Origin: Blasia pusilla
Taxonomy: Eukaryota; Marchantiophyta; Marchantiopsida; Blasiales
NCBI GenBank assembly: GCA_050084515.1
Contig: CM114271.1
Location: forward strand, 29,822,001 to 29,886,000
Reading direction: 5' to 3'
DNA: 64,000 bases
The notes under the pieces are model-generated. The model saw only the letters and a list, made by a program, of their open reading frames with translations, was not told the origin of the DNA and made no database searches. The position numbers and the translations under genes were made by a program. The first letter of the stretch is position 1. Each line of letters opens with the position of its first letter. Shown here piece by piece: positions 24,758 to 36,219 of the stretch.

Positions 24758-25299
24758 GATTCTTGATTGTTAAAGATGTAGTTCGAAAGGAATGAGTGAG
24801 ATTAAAATAGCTTTTAAAAGGGAATAGAAGGCATGAATAATAGAGGAACACAAGAAGGACTCACAATGCGCAGGAACTCTTTGGAGACGCTCAGTCCCAC
24901 AAGATCAGCAGAAACATGACTACGAACTATAAACCAATTTCTGAAAGCTAATTTCACCAACAGCAGTAGAACATGACTAGCAACGAGAAGCCAACTTCTA
25001 AAACATAAAATTTCTGAGACATAACTTCAACTTTGTCATTTTAATTAACTCCTTGCACTTGGGATCCCCGGATCCTATCTCCTGAACTCCGAATCATGAT
25101 TTAAAAATTGTCGTATGTTTAACGAATCCTACAACTCTTGCATTCTAGCCAAGAGTTTTTGCTCAGATACGCGCGTTTAATTACTGAGAGTTTTCGACGA
25201 ACGAGTGGGTGTCACGTACTCCTCGTTACGTACGCGTTTGTGGAATGAGGACGTTACCTCATAAACTTCTCCAAATGAAGATTTCAATCGTTTGTCCAC

Positions 25300-25880
25300 T
25301 ATAATTATTTATATTGTCTTTTTGGCGTGCAAATTCAAAATTTTCGAAATAATTTTGCACACTTCTTGAATGTGCGTGTTCCCACAGATTTCTTGAGCTC
25401 TGTGCATCCAGAGGCAGCTGCGAAAGTCAAACATGAATAGTGGTGTTCCGCATATAATTTTGTAGAGACCATACACAACTTGCATCGGAAAGGTCATCAA
25501 AATTCAAATCCACTTAAGGGCATCTATGTGGGGCTACGGGTATCAGTGGCAGTGGATTCTTCCGCACTACAACCACTAAAGTAACATGTCTCTTGTCTAC
25601 TCCCAGAGCATACAGAATATGGAGATTAATGAGTACCTGGGCCGACATGCCCACATATTCGGCAAAATTCAATGAAAATTTTGAGTCCTAGTATTGAACA
25701 GTGAAATGGGTGGCTGATAAGTTCAGAGAATGAAGTTTCATTTGGATTGCAGTCACCAGCGTCCGAGCTAGCTGTCCTTCCATTTCCTCCCTCCATTTTT
25801 CTAGTAGGTTTAGCTTGACGATCAACACGCGACCGAGGGACATACAGCCAGCGAGTGAGAAAAGATAGGTATAGCAATCT
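25300..25880 (-). other. exon-like blocks, unrecognised
   Basis: Minus strand: about 25877-25630 ends at a possible donor (CAG/GTACTC) after IEFCRICGHVGP. About 25420-25260 begins after an acceptor (TTTCGCAG) and gives LPLDAQSSRNLWEHAHSR. A Cys-x2-Cys pair in the first block recalls the start of a zinc finger but is too short to assign. 24758-25299 shows nothing. Confidence 0.2.
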
Positions 25881-27199
25881 GATTTCTCACCACGAACAAC
25901 TGCAGTTTAAGATTTTGGACATGTTGGTCGTTGAGTCGATTCATGGCCAGACCTAGTGACAGTGGAGACGAAAGCATCAATGCAGACCGCTATGCAGAGT
26001 GTAGATTACAATTCGACTTGGCCATGATGCATGTCTGAAGGACAGAAATTTATGCTCGTGCTCAACACAAATTTGTGCACTTCGTAGACGGTTTTGGTCT
26101 CATCGCAACGAAATGCCACGTTCAATTTCCAAGCCTGTACACCTAGACAACCATGCAATCTGGGGGCAAAGGTGAAGATTATAAGGATGGATCTTAACGT
26201 CGAATCTACACCTTAAAATTGATGATACTCGAGTGTGACTAGGTGGAGCAAAAAATCTTTCACTAGTCTCCAGACAAACACTCAGGAATCATTTCCATAG
26301 CAAATAAACAACTGGCTATTAGTGATAAGATCTAATGAAAGGACATGCCCTAACACGGTGCAAAAACATTAGCTCTAATGGGTGGACCGGTGACTGAAAT
26401 GTGGAGGTTTCTTGGTTCCCAACTGTACCCATATCGTTCCACGGCGATATGTAAAAAAATACCCCTTTGTATTTCATGGAGTGAAAAGTCTGGCAATTAA
26501 GACCTCTGGAGAATCGCTTCTTCTGCATTTCTCTTCCACGTTTACATACACATCACCATAGAACTGCGACATGTGCTGCGGAAGACCTACTCGCACCCGT
26601 AGCTCCGCCTAGAAAACTTGAAAATGTCCAAGTTTAACGCGTGCCCATGGGATGAGACGCAGGAGTAGATAGTCCCGAATAAGCGCAGCCCCTCAATCTT
26701 CTCCGATAATGTCTCCTTGAATGCTCCGGTTGTAGATTCTGTGCGGATTGCCTCCCCTTCCAAAACTGACTACTGGTTATCGTTATCGCCTTCAGGCTCT
26801 GGTTATTGGAATCTTAATCTGTTCTGCCTGGCAATGCTTTGCATGCGGCAGCAGTCTGTCAACTTTCCATTCGGGCTCCTCATTCACATTGATTACAGTC
26901 ACGACGGCAATTATCTACCCTGTGCGGCTGTGCATCGCCTAGCTTTTCCTATCACCTATCTGTGTCTGAAATCTGCACACGCTATAACTCAGACGAGAAT
27001 CCTTAACCTCCAATTGGTGGCCAAGCACCATGTCCAATCTTAGACGTAATGTGCGAGGAGAACAAATTACAAGAGAATCTACCATCTTTACCCTATCGAT
27101 TGTTCAATATCTTCACCATTTACAAGGATAAATGGCGAATTTCTTAGAAAGTTTCAAGTGTAGGGATGCAATTGCATGCCACATTTAAGTAGTAAGAGT
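25881..27199. other. no recognised gene
   Basis: Ordinary composition. A 108-codon + frame at 26717-27043 has no recognisable motif. No repeats or transposon ends seen. Confidence 0.35.
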
Positions 27200-27306
27200 G
27201 CCCGTGCGATGCACTGGCGTCGGGAAGTTCGGGAACGCGATCTTTGGATCTCCTAGATCAACCACGGTGAATTCGTGGGCTCCCGCGGTGCCCCTCGGTA
27301 AGCGGG

Positions 27307-27870
27307 TTGGCAGTTGTAGTTCAACTCTACAGTGGACAGTGGTGCTTCCTCGGAGTTAGGTGTCCGCAGATTACGGAAGGAAGTCTGAACAGTAGTCTTG
27401 TTGTGGCAACGAGGCTACTGTTCTTCTTGCCACAACGTGTCCATCTGTTGATGTCTGCGATATCAAAACCCCTCGAACTCGACATGCGAAAGAACTCTTG
27501 CGCATTTTTGGACTCCTCTTTTGAGTTGTTATTACCTTGCTTTGTCCTCTTTTTAAGTTTATTTTATAGTAAAGTGGATGTATCTAGTAACTCACTCATT
27601 AAGAACATGTTAGAGCCGAGTAAAAACCCGAACTGCAGCGGATCCCCACCTGGCTACAGATCTTACAGGTTTCCATCGCTACGGTCTTTACATCCTCTCT
27701 ACACAAATCCTAAAGAAAAAAGAGAGGGGAAAGACTTAGCAAGCTCGTGCGGAAATGGTGAAACCATTCTGCGAGCCGTGCCTATCTCTGCGGTAGTCAC
27801 ATCCTCATCAGTCGAACTACTCTCGGATACTAATAGTGCAAACCATCTGGGCTTCGTCATAGAAAGCTAG
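27307..27870 (+). CDS. hypothetical ORF, 187 codons; possible organellar insert
   Basis: An uninterrupted + frame with near 50% GC, unlike the AT-rich surroundings. The product has a hydrophobic stretch in the middle (FELLLPCFVLFLSLFY) and a Ser/Pro-rich basic part, with no known domain. The style of the DNA from about 27190 to 27890 (GC-balanced, with phrases like 'aaagaaaaaagagaggggaaag' and 'gagccgtgcc') suggests plant mitochondrial spacer or intron DNA copied into the nucleus. That is an impression, not a match. Confidence 0.25.
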   Translation: MAVVVQLYSGQWCFLGVRCPQITEGSLNSSLVVATRLLFFLPQRVHLLMSAISKPLELDMRKNSCAFLDSSFELLLPCFVLFLSLFYSKVDVSSNSLIKNMLEPSKNPNCSGSPPGYRSYRFPSLRSLHPLYTNPKEKREGKDLASSCGNGETILRAVPISAVVTSSSVELLSDTNSANHLGFVIES

Positions 27871-28039
27871 CTATGACGATAACAATTTAGCAATTTTATG
27901 GCATGGAAGTTTTTTGTTTCAGCATTTTAGAAGGTCTTCCAATGGATTATTATAAGAGGTTTCAATTCTTACATCTTGTAGAGATCGATGCTTGTAGGGT
28001 GTGTTGGGCTTTAAGATGTATGTTCACTAGAGGTTGTTA

Positions 28040-28700
28040 GGCATATGATGGGGTAGTGAGGGAGGTTAGACCCACAACATCGGCCTAAGGACTAGACGGA
28101 GATGATGAGAGTGATGGCGATAAGGTGGGAAAGACCTTTGGTGGTAGAGCGCCACTTAGTTTCCGTCTATCATGAAATTATTCCTAGAGTTCGGGAGCAA
28201 CTACTAGGGCATGTGGATCAAAAAGTTGAAGAATCTACAAGATTTTTCAGCTAAGATCGGGTAAGAGTCTACAAAAGGCATTCATGCACATGCGACGGCT
28301 GATCATTACCACTCACGGAGTGATTGAGGCACATGCAATTCACTATTGGCATGGGGTTCTAGATCCATGGTCGCACATGAGAGTTCACGATACAATGTTG
28401 CTTCACACGACGAAGCCCACATCGAAGGTGATCTTTGAGTTGTTTGATTGGATTGAGATCAACATGAGTAAGCCTTAGTAAAGAGCATGTTGTGACTACG
28501 AGTCTCCCAAAAATTATTGGAGCGTAGGCAATTCAACATTGGTATGGGGTTTTGGATCTAGACTTGTAGAGGAGAGTTTAGGATGCAATGTTGCTTCATA
28601 CGAGGAAGCCCACATTTAAGGTGGTCTTCGAGTTGTTGGTTGGATTGAGCTCAACATGAGTGAGGAACATATTGTGACCACGAGATTCCCTCAAGATTCA
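28040..28700 (+). pseudogene. gypsy gag fragment, same family as the 38-47 kb element
   Basis: The + strand stretch 28284-28478 (MRRLIITTHGVIEAHAIHYW) matches the gag of the methyltransferase-bearing element (RRLINVTQGVIEAQAIQSW at about 43.9 kb). A second, partial copy of the same stretch lies in tandem at 28510-28690 (shared 'caatgttgcttca', 'gaagcccacat', 'ttgagttgtt'). No LTR or pol adjoins it. It is a third trace of this family in the window. Confidence 0.6.
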
Positions 28701-29099
28701 ACGGATCCACATGTGTCCGAAGCCCCACAAGTGCCCCAACCCGCACCAATGCAACTAGAATAGATTGGTTTATCTAAAGAGCAAAGAAGGTCTTGTGAGA
28801 CTATCAAGGTTGCACACCGACAAAGTCCGTGTCCATGGAAATTTCCATGTGCCCGCGGGCCCGAATAGCTAGGAACGACACGCGAGCCCGAATAGCTAGG
28901 ATCGGCACGCGAGCCTGCCTCCAACCCGCACCCGTTGCGTGGCCCGCAGCCCGGCCTAGTGCGGGCCTCTAGCCTGCCTTGTGGACCTTGGATGCGGGCT
29001 TAAGGCCCGCTAAAATTGATCCGCTAGACCAAGATTTGGTCCGATAGACCACCTTTTGGTCCGGCTGATCACCTTTTGGTCTGCTAGACCAAATTTTTG

Positions 29100-29735
29100 C
29101 GGGCCCTCGAGCCCATGCCTTCTCTCCTCGAGGTTGTGCTTGCCCGCACCTTGCCCGCCCTAAGCCCGCGCCTACCTGCTCAGAGCCCGTACCTGCCCCC
29201 CTTAAGCTCCAGCCTGCCCGTCTGGAGCCCGCACCTGCCGGCCCTAGCCCGCGCATAACCGCCATAGCCCGCATCTGCACGCCCCAAGCCCGCACCTGCT
29301 TGCCCGGAGCATGGTTGCACAAAAACGGACAATTCCTTCCTTAGGATGGACATGGACGGACAAGTCTGGACATGTCCACGAACATGGATTCCAAGAGGTG
29401 GGACCCACACTTTTAGTTCATGATGGAAGGCAAGGCAGGGATGAGAGGAGCAATAAGGGAGGAGGGAGTGGAGGTGGAGGTGGAGGGAGGAAGAAATGGG
29501 GGAGTATGGAACATAAAGGCAAGTAAGGGGAATTAGACAGAAGGGAAAGGTGGGGCCCATACGTACAAGTCCTTCCATAGGACGGACATGGACATGTCCA
29601 CGAACACGGACTTTGTCCACATACAACCTTGTCCCGGAGCCCACACGTGCCCGTCGGGAGCCCGCCCTAGCCCGCACATGCCTACTTTGAGCCCACGCCT
29701 AGCCTACCCTGAGCCCATCCTGCGGGCACCCAACG
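29100..29735. repeat. GC-rich minisatellite, 'gagcccgcacctgcccg'-like
   Basis: Degenerate units of about 20-30 bp, with 'agcccgc' as the constant core, run from 29100 to 29309 and resume at 29632 to about 29735. The interruption is the nested hAT-like element. The same unit style appears in the 11.5 kb, 30.7 kb and 35.7 kb relatives. Confidence 0.7.
29310..29631. mobile_element. nested hAT-like element in the first one
   Basis: A 322-bp element beginning CATGGTTGCAC and ending ACAACCTTG. It is flanked by GCCCGGAG (29302-29309) and TCCCGGAG (29632-29639), an 8-bp target duplication with one change. Its sub-terminal 'ggacatgtccacgaacac' phrases are inverted at the two ends. It is inserted in the minisatellite of its own family. 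Confidence 0.7.
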
Positions 29736-29865
29736 GGTGCGGGCTCCGTCAACCCGGGTCTAGGTGGCACGCTCTGAGGTGGGCTCGAGTGCAGGCCCGA
29801 GTGCGGGCCAGACATGCCCGTCCCATAGACGGACTTGTCTATTTGCGTGCAACCTTGGAGACTAT

Positions 29866-30644
29866 GAGGCAATGACCCATGCATATCTATGTTGGATAGC
29901 AAGGACCAAGTTTGGTGTGTTGGATGTGTGTTAGACCCCATAGATAGAGGGATTGCCCACAATATGATGGAGAGCCGGCCGAGGGCGCCTTGATCATAAT
30001 GTTCAAGAGCCACATAAGATAGCCCCACCATAGTCAAAATATGATCAATGTTATTGATATAATCATACTAGGGATATGTGTTTCAAGCTTCACCAAGGGA
30101 TTCGTCTAGAGATAGGACGAGGGCCAAGGAACAGGATATTTTGGGGAATTAATGACGGTGGTGGTAGAGTTCCATTGCTTGTCAGAGGAGATAGACAACA
30201 TGCATCTTATACAACCTTGCTCACTCCCATCGATTACTTGGTGGAGAGGATTGCTACCATGAGGATGACACAACCAGCTATGGACATGAAGCACAAGATA
30301 TTTCTTTAGCTTCAGCTTCCACATCATATCAAGATACGTAGGAGGACTTCTTTAGTATGGTATTTATATGTAGTGCGGCTCAGGAAGAGGTTGCGACTAT
30401 GGTAACTGAGACCTAAGGCACTGCGAGAGTGATCAAAGCTTAGATGAGATGGAGTTGAGATAGACCCAAAGGAGAGAGCTGATAGGTGATAGGTCAGGGT
30501 TCCCCAATCATTTACAATGACGAAAGTATTACACACACCATCGATAGTGCCCAGACGACTAGCTATCTTCATTTCCTACACTCATTAATACTGAAAGGAA
30601 AAAAACTAAAATCAGAATGTGATTTATATAACATATTATTTTAG
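29866..30644. other. unassigned, transposon-like
   Basis: Weak coding traces on + (30076-30309, contains IRLEIGRGPRNRIFWGIN) that may continue the retroelement interrupted by the hAT-like insertion, since the sequence flows directly from the target duplication. No diagnostic motif. Confidence 0.25.
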
Positions 30645-31070
30645 TAAGGTTACATGAAAACGGACATGACCAATAGATCCCCTACCAGAGTTTCCGGTAC
30701 CCCAACAACCCGCATGGACTCGAGACGAGAGAACGAGTGCAGGCTTGGATTAAGGGAGGCGGACACGGATCGAATGGACTTTTGGGCTATGAGCCGTCAC
30801 CTGGCCCGCATGAAGTGCACGCACGACCTGCACCAAGTCCACACTGGCCCTCGGCAGGCCCGTGGTAGATCCCAAGGCGGGTTGGGCCCCAACTAGCTAT
30901 GAGCGAGCCTTATGAGGGCCTAACCGCAAGCCAGTGCGGGCTACTACACCAGTGGCAAGAACGAGCAACAGGTTTGTGGACTGGGTGAGGGCAGAGTTGC
31001 AGGCCGCAAGTACAAGGGCCCACGGGGCATGTCAATCCTAGAGACAGACATGAGTCCGCATGTAACTTTG
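30645..31070. mobile_element. short hAT-like element
   Basis: 426 bp with ends TAAGGTTACATG and CATGTAACTTTG (diverged versions of the CAAGGTTGCAC ends). It is flanked by TATTTTAG (30637-30644) and TCTTTTAG (31071-31078), an 8-bp duplication with one change. GC-rich interior, sharply distinct from the AT-rich DNA that follows. Confidence 0.68.
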
Positions 31071-34000
31071 TCTTTTAGTAATTATAAAAAATGGTCAATT
31101 AAAAAAAATTTAATGCAAAGAAAAATATGGACCCTCAAATTGAATTACATAAGAGTTTTAAACTTAATATAACATAAGCTAAACTGATTTTTTTGCTTGC
31201 CAAGTTTTTATTTAGCATGGGCATATCTTGTATCAAAATTTTGGGTAGCTTAATTATTTTGATTATAGGATGTGTGCTATAATTGTAATGTATGGAGAGT
31301 CTTGTTATAGTTTCTTTTTCCCCGGATTCACTAATGTAGAAGCATTAAAATATAACTAATCTCAAATGAATATTGTTCTACCCTAAACAAATATTTTGTG
31401 AAGATTTTCTTTGTGTTTTATCTTTAGTTTGTTGGAGGTGTTTGATAATTGTTATGCATGCATAGTTTTTTGACATGTTTATTTTCTCTATTCACTAATC
31501 CTTGCATGACATGCTGTTCACAAAAAACATTTAATGGTGCAATATCTTTCTTACAAATTTAATGTACTAGCAATCCCAATCTTACACCTCCTTAATAAAA
31601 TTTAAAAGTAATGAACAAGAAACACACTTGGGAAAATTTCCTTACTAAAGATTTATAATAAGGTCCTGAAAACCATTTTTTCGGATTTCTTTTTATCAGA
31701 TATTTTGGGACAAAATATGGGCAAGCTTTTATTTTATTATATGAAAGTTTCTTTCTTCACTTATTCAAATCAAAAGAATTCAATTACAACCAATCTAGAA
31801 CTATTATGGTTTCACCCTAACAAATTTTTTAACCATATTTTGTTATTTTATTTTGAGTTTGCTGGACGTGCTTCATAATCATTACATATGCATCGTATTT
31901 TCTTAGCTTTATTTTCTCTATTCAATGATCTTAGTATGAAATTATATTAAGCAAATATTCTCAATTTTCTTACAAATAAATCTACTCATCCTAAAAAAAA
32001 TCACTTTTTAAAAAAAGTATTACTTTTTTTTAAAAGTATCAAAATCACTTTTTTTTAAAGTGATTTTTTTTAAATATTTTAAATTTTAAATTTTTTTAAT
32101 ACTTTTAAAAAAGATCATTCTTTAAAAATTAATTTTATTTTAAAAAAAGTTTCTAGAATTTCTTAAACCTCTTTCTATTCAAGTTGTGACTTAGTATAGG
32201 CAAAGTCAAACAAAATTTAAAAATCTGAAAGTGTATTTGAAGCATCTAAGTCACACTAATGCTCATAATAGTATGATTGCTTATATTTTTATGGAAAAAC
32301 AATTTTGACATTATTCCATTTTTAATGGTTTTATCATCAAATTGAAATATCATTAGCATGTATTTGTCTTGTTTTTTCCATTTCAAGGGTTTTCCTGCAT
32401 TTATTCAATTTTTTCATCCTTTCTATTCAAATTTTTCATAAACTTCTCATTTTAGACAATTTCTTATTACTTTGTTGTATGTGTATCATATGCTTCTACA
32501 AATATTTTTCTTAATCTGTAATTTCTCCATTAATCCTTATATGACATTATCTTAACATAAAAACGTTTATTGCTATGGTTTTTTAGAACAATAGTTTTTA
32601 GCAAACCCTAAAATACACTTCATAACAAAAATTTTCAAGATTAAAAAAATAATCAGATTTGGAAATTTTTCTAGAAAATAATTTTTATGCAATATAATTT
32701 GAGAGAAGCTTCTTCTTCAATCAGTGTTTTTTTAAGAAAGGTACATTCAAGAGATTTAAGAAACATTAATAGGATGGAGAAAATTGAAGAAAAGGGAGCC
32801 TTGGAAAAAGATCAAAGTAATTTATCTAATTTTCAAATTAGTAAATGAAAATAACACATTTTACTAAATAATGAAAATTTAATTACTTCATCACTTCCCC
32901 ATTAACTTGAGCATTCTTTCATAGGCACTTTTTCTTCTTCTTCTTACTTGTATTTTATTAGTTATTGGAAATTTAATTATTTGTTATGTTGGAGGTGTTT
33001 TGAAGCTCTCATGTAAGCAAAGTTTGTTCACATCATTTTTTTCTCTATTAAAAAATAATTGTAAGACATTATGTTAGAAGCTAAAGTAGAGAATATCTTG
33101 GCACTTTTGTTACGACATCTTATTATTACATGATAATCAATAAGAGCACTTGGAACAAATCCAATAAAATAATTGAATTTTCATGTAATTTGAAAGAAAA
33201 AAACTTATTCATCTATTTGTTTTTAGGCATAGGCTAATGTTTCCAATGTTACTTTCCAAAATATTCTTAAGAAAAACCATGACAACCAAACTTGAAAAAA
33301 CATAAAAATTAAATTAAAAAAACTTTAAATATTTCAGTACAATAGAAATAGGGATATATTTAGTCATATTTATTTACAATGAAGAGGTTATTTTTCATTT
33401 CAAAAACTTTAATGTCAAACTACAAAATATCGGCACCACGAGAACTCTTGCTGATTTCTCCTCTAACCACATCTGAAAAACGAGTCCTAATTGAGCTATC
33501 ACGTGGCACTAATTCTATCCTAGCAACATATATCGAGGCTCAATCCTGGATTATCTCTTAGAGAGTGGGTTAGGAGTGATCAATAAAGAAGATCACACAT
33601 ATTTTGGGAGTCCTTGTGTACACTTTCTCTTGCTGTTACAACAGTATGTATCTAATTCACGTATATGGGTGTTTAGATGAATCACGGTTGATTGCACATT
33701 TCATCAGAGTTCACAGTGCATATTCAAGTTTATTATTGGGGTTGTCTCGTCGTTTGTGTAGAGATGTTAGGATTCATAACTAGATGGATCTTAGACATGT
33801 GTGTGCATGACAGCCAACACAAACCTTTTTAATAATAGGCACTAAACCATAAAATGGATGTTGTAATGAAGACTAAGACTCAAATGTGTTATAGACCATC
33901 GATGTAGTAACAAATAATTAATGGTGGCCACAAAGAAACTTCAATACGGATCCGCTCAATGTTGGCAAGTGACCACGGAAACCTAATCCTACAGACATTT

Positions 34001-34137
34001 CTAGAATTCTACAGGTCCACATGATTGGAGCACTCAGTTGTATGTGCAGAAAATATGTAGTTGTGCACAAACCTCCGGGAGAACTGCAACTTAAGGTCTT
34101 TAAACTCGGGCCGTAAAAAATATAGAGGCCCTAATAT
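31071..34137. repeat. AT-rich degenerate tandem repeat region
   Basis: Very AT-rich. A paragraph of the form 'tttgttggaggtgtttgataattgttatgc ... tttattttctctattcactaatcctt' recurs with divergence near 31.43, 31.86, 32.47 and 32.99 kb, giving a ragged period of about 430-610 bp. 31990-32120 is a low-complexity palindrome-rich knot of A/T runs around 'aatcacttt' and 'aaagtgatt'. No gene is visible; a 60-codon frame at 33379 is probably chance. Confidence 0.55.
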
Positions 34138-35368
34138 GACAAAATAAGAATATGTTTGAATTTTTTTACTTAGTCATATAATATTAGATAGGTAGGCAAA
34201 ATGAATTTAGTGGAAGAGGAAAATAATTTTATTAATTAAAAATTAATATAATTAAAATTATAATGGATAATAAGATGTATAATAAGATAGTTTAAAAAAC
34301 TGTAAAAATAAATTATAATTTTTTATCTTAATTCATATTTGATGGGAAGAGAAAATAAAATTTAATGAAGAAGGAATAGATATTTTTAAAATTTTATGTA
34401 ACTGTAAAATTACTTAAGGGAGTGGGATATCATTTAAATTTTAATTGAGGAGTGGAATAACTTAGAAGAGTTGAATGTTATTTCTCTTCTAAGATGTAAG
34501 GAAAAAACTTTTAACTTTGAAATGAAAAATAGAATTATATTTTAAAGTAGTCAGATTAATTCAAATTCATATATTGGGAAAAGAAATTGAATTTGAATGG
34601 AAAAGGGAAATTATTTCATAAATTCAGATTAACTTATAATTTATTTGGTGGATCTTATTTTGGTGGGAAGGGTGTTAGGAGAAGAATAGGTATTTTTCAA
34701 ACGTTTATGGAGGAGTGAAATTATTTAGGAGAGATAGGAATTATTTGAAAATGAAATGTTTTTATTTTCTAAGATTTGAAAATTCGAAATTTTATTATAA
34801 AAGAACAAATTTCTGGAATTTTTAAACAAGAAAAATGTATAATTAAAATTGAAATAATATCTGATTCCCTCTGGTAATTTCATTTGTTCATAAAAGTTCA
34901 AATTATATCTACTCTTCCTTTTCGTTCTTCCCACCAAAGTAACATCCATTAATTAAATTATAAATTCATTTTAATTCATAAAATCATGTCCTCTTTTAAT
35001 TTAAATTCATTTTATTTTCCCAAAATAGAAATCTTGCATAAATATTACTATTTTAAAGTAATTAAAAAATTTTAAAATTTATATATAATTTCCACTTTCT
35101 CAAATCTTAAAAGAGTTATAACATTCTACTCTTCTAAATAATTTCGCTCCTCGATTAAAATTTAAATAATATCCAACTCTCCTAAAGAATTCTATTCTTC
35201 AATTAAATTTAAACAATACTCATTCTTGCCTCAGTTGTCCTTCCACCAAAGTACCACTTATTAATTAAAATATTAGTTAAGAATTATTTTAACTAATAAA
35301 ATCATTTCCTTCTTCCATTTAAATTCATTTCAAGACAAAATTTCAAGCTTATCCTTATTTTGTCTTGT
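34138..35368. repeat. AT-rich long inverted repeat (fold-back)
   Basis: The left half (starting 'gacaaaataagaatatg') and the right half (ending 'cttatccttattttgtc') are diverged inverted copies of each other, with matching internal phrases such as 'ggtgggaagg' and 'ccttccacca', 'ggagtggaataa' and 'ttatttcgctcc'. A related half-copy lies at 55140-55480. It is likely a fold-back or MITE-like element; no target duplication could be confirmed. Confidence 0.5.
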
Positions 35369-36120
35369 AGTCCCGCTAGTTTGTCTTATTGTGCTTTATT
35401 GGACTTGGCGTGCAACGTACCCATTGGGCATGTCCAAATTTATCCGTTTTTGTGCAACCTTGCGCCCATTGTAATATAGATAGATATACACTGCATTTAA
35501 ATAGAATCACAAATATAGGTGTCGTCATTCAAATAGTCTTCTATCCCTCTACCTGATTCTGACCTTTTTTTATCAAAATAGGTTGAACGCGGACAAAGTT
35601 CATGTTCGAAGACTTTTCCATGTCCACAGACTTATGTTTGTCCAAAGACAAACACATCCGTGTGGGCCTGATCGCCAACTTCCTGCACCTGATCTTGACC
35701 CGCATCCTTCATGCAAACCCAACCCTCATCTAGCCCGTACGAGAGAGGTACAGCCAAGATGTGGACTGAGTGTTGATCAATTTTTAAAAATAAAATTTTT
35801 TTTCCAAAGAAATTAGAAAACATTTTTTAGGGCCTACGCCTAGGTTGTGTGAGCCCTTGTCGGGCCCGCGTATGAGGAGCACGAGCCGATCACGGGCTGA
35901 ATGTGGCCAGAGGTTGCGGGGAAGGATTGCGGTAGGGACGGCCCAAAGGGACAACGATGCAAGAAGAGGTGCAGAATCTGGTGCAAAATGGCATGTCCGC
36001 GATCATGTCTACACAACAAGGTTGCACAGAAACAAACAAGTCCGGATATGTCCACAAACAAGTCACTCGGATACCCGCGACCTGCATTTGAGCCCATCGC
36101 GTAAATATCCGAAGATCAAT
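35369..36120. mobile_element. hAT-like remnants
   Basis: A right end GTGCAACCTTG at 35455-35465, a diverged left end near 35580 ('aggttgaacgcggacaaagttcatg') and another left end CAAGGTTGCAC at 36017, with GC-rich interior between them. They are fragments of at least two further copies of the family at 28805; the boundaries cannot be paired. Confidence 0.5.
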
Positions 36121-36219
36121 CGTTCATGCAATTTTGTGATGTCTCTTAGTATTATCTTGTGGTGGGAACCTCTTTATAGTGCCTCATTTATGCGGGCCCA
36201 AATTCAGGAAAAGAACTAA

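Larger units (their letters stand above)
28805..29857. mobile_element. non-autonomous hAT-like DNA transposon
   Basis: A 1,053-bp GC-rich element with perfect 11-bp terminal inverted repeats, CAAGGTTGCAC and GTGCAACCTTG. It is flanked by a perfect 8-bp target duplication GAGACTAT (28797-28804 and 29858-29865). An 8-bp duplication with short C-starting ends fits the hAT superfamily. The interior has no transposase and is built of 'agcccgcacctgcc'-like repeats. A younger element of the same family sits inside it (29310-29631). Confidence 0.8.

Noticed and set aside
25630-25877. Cellulose synthase zinc-finger start
   Set aside because: Only one Cys-x2-Cys pair is visible and nothing else of the family follows.
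28805-29857. A GC-rich host gene island
   Set aside because: Terminal inverted repeats and a perfect target duplication show it is a transposon; its frames are minisatellite translations.
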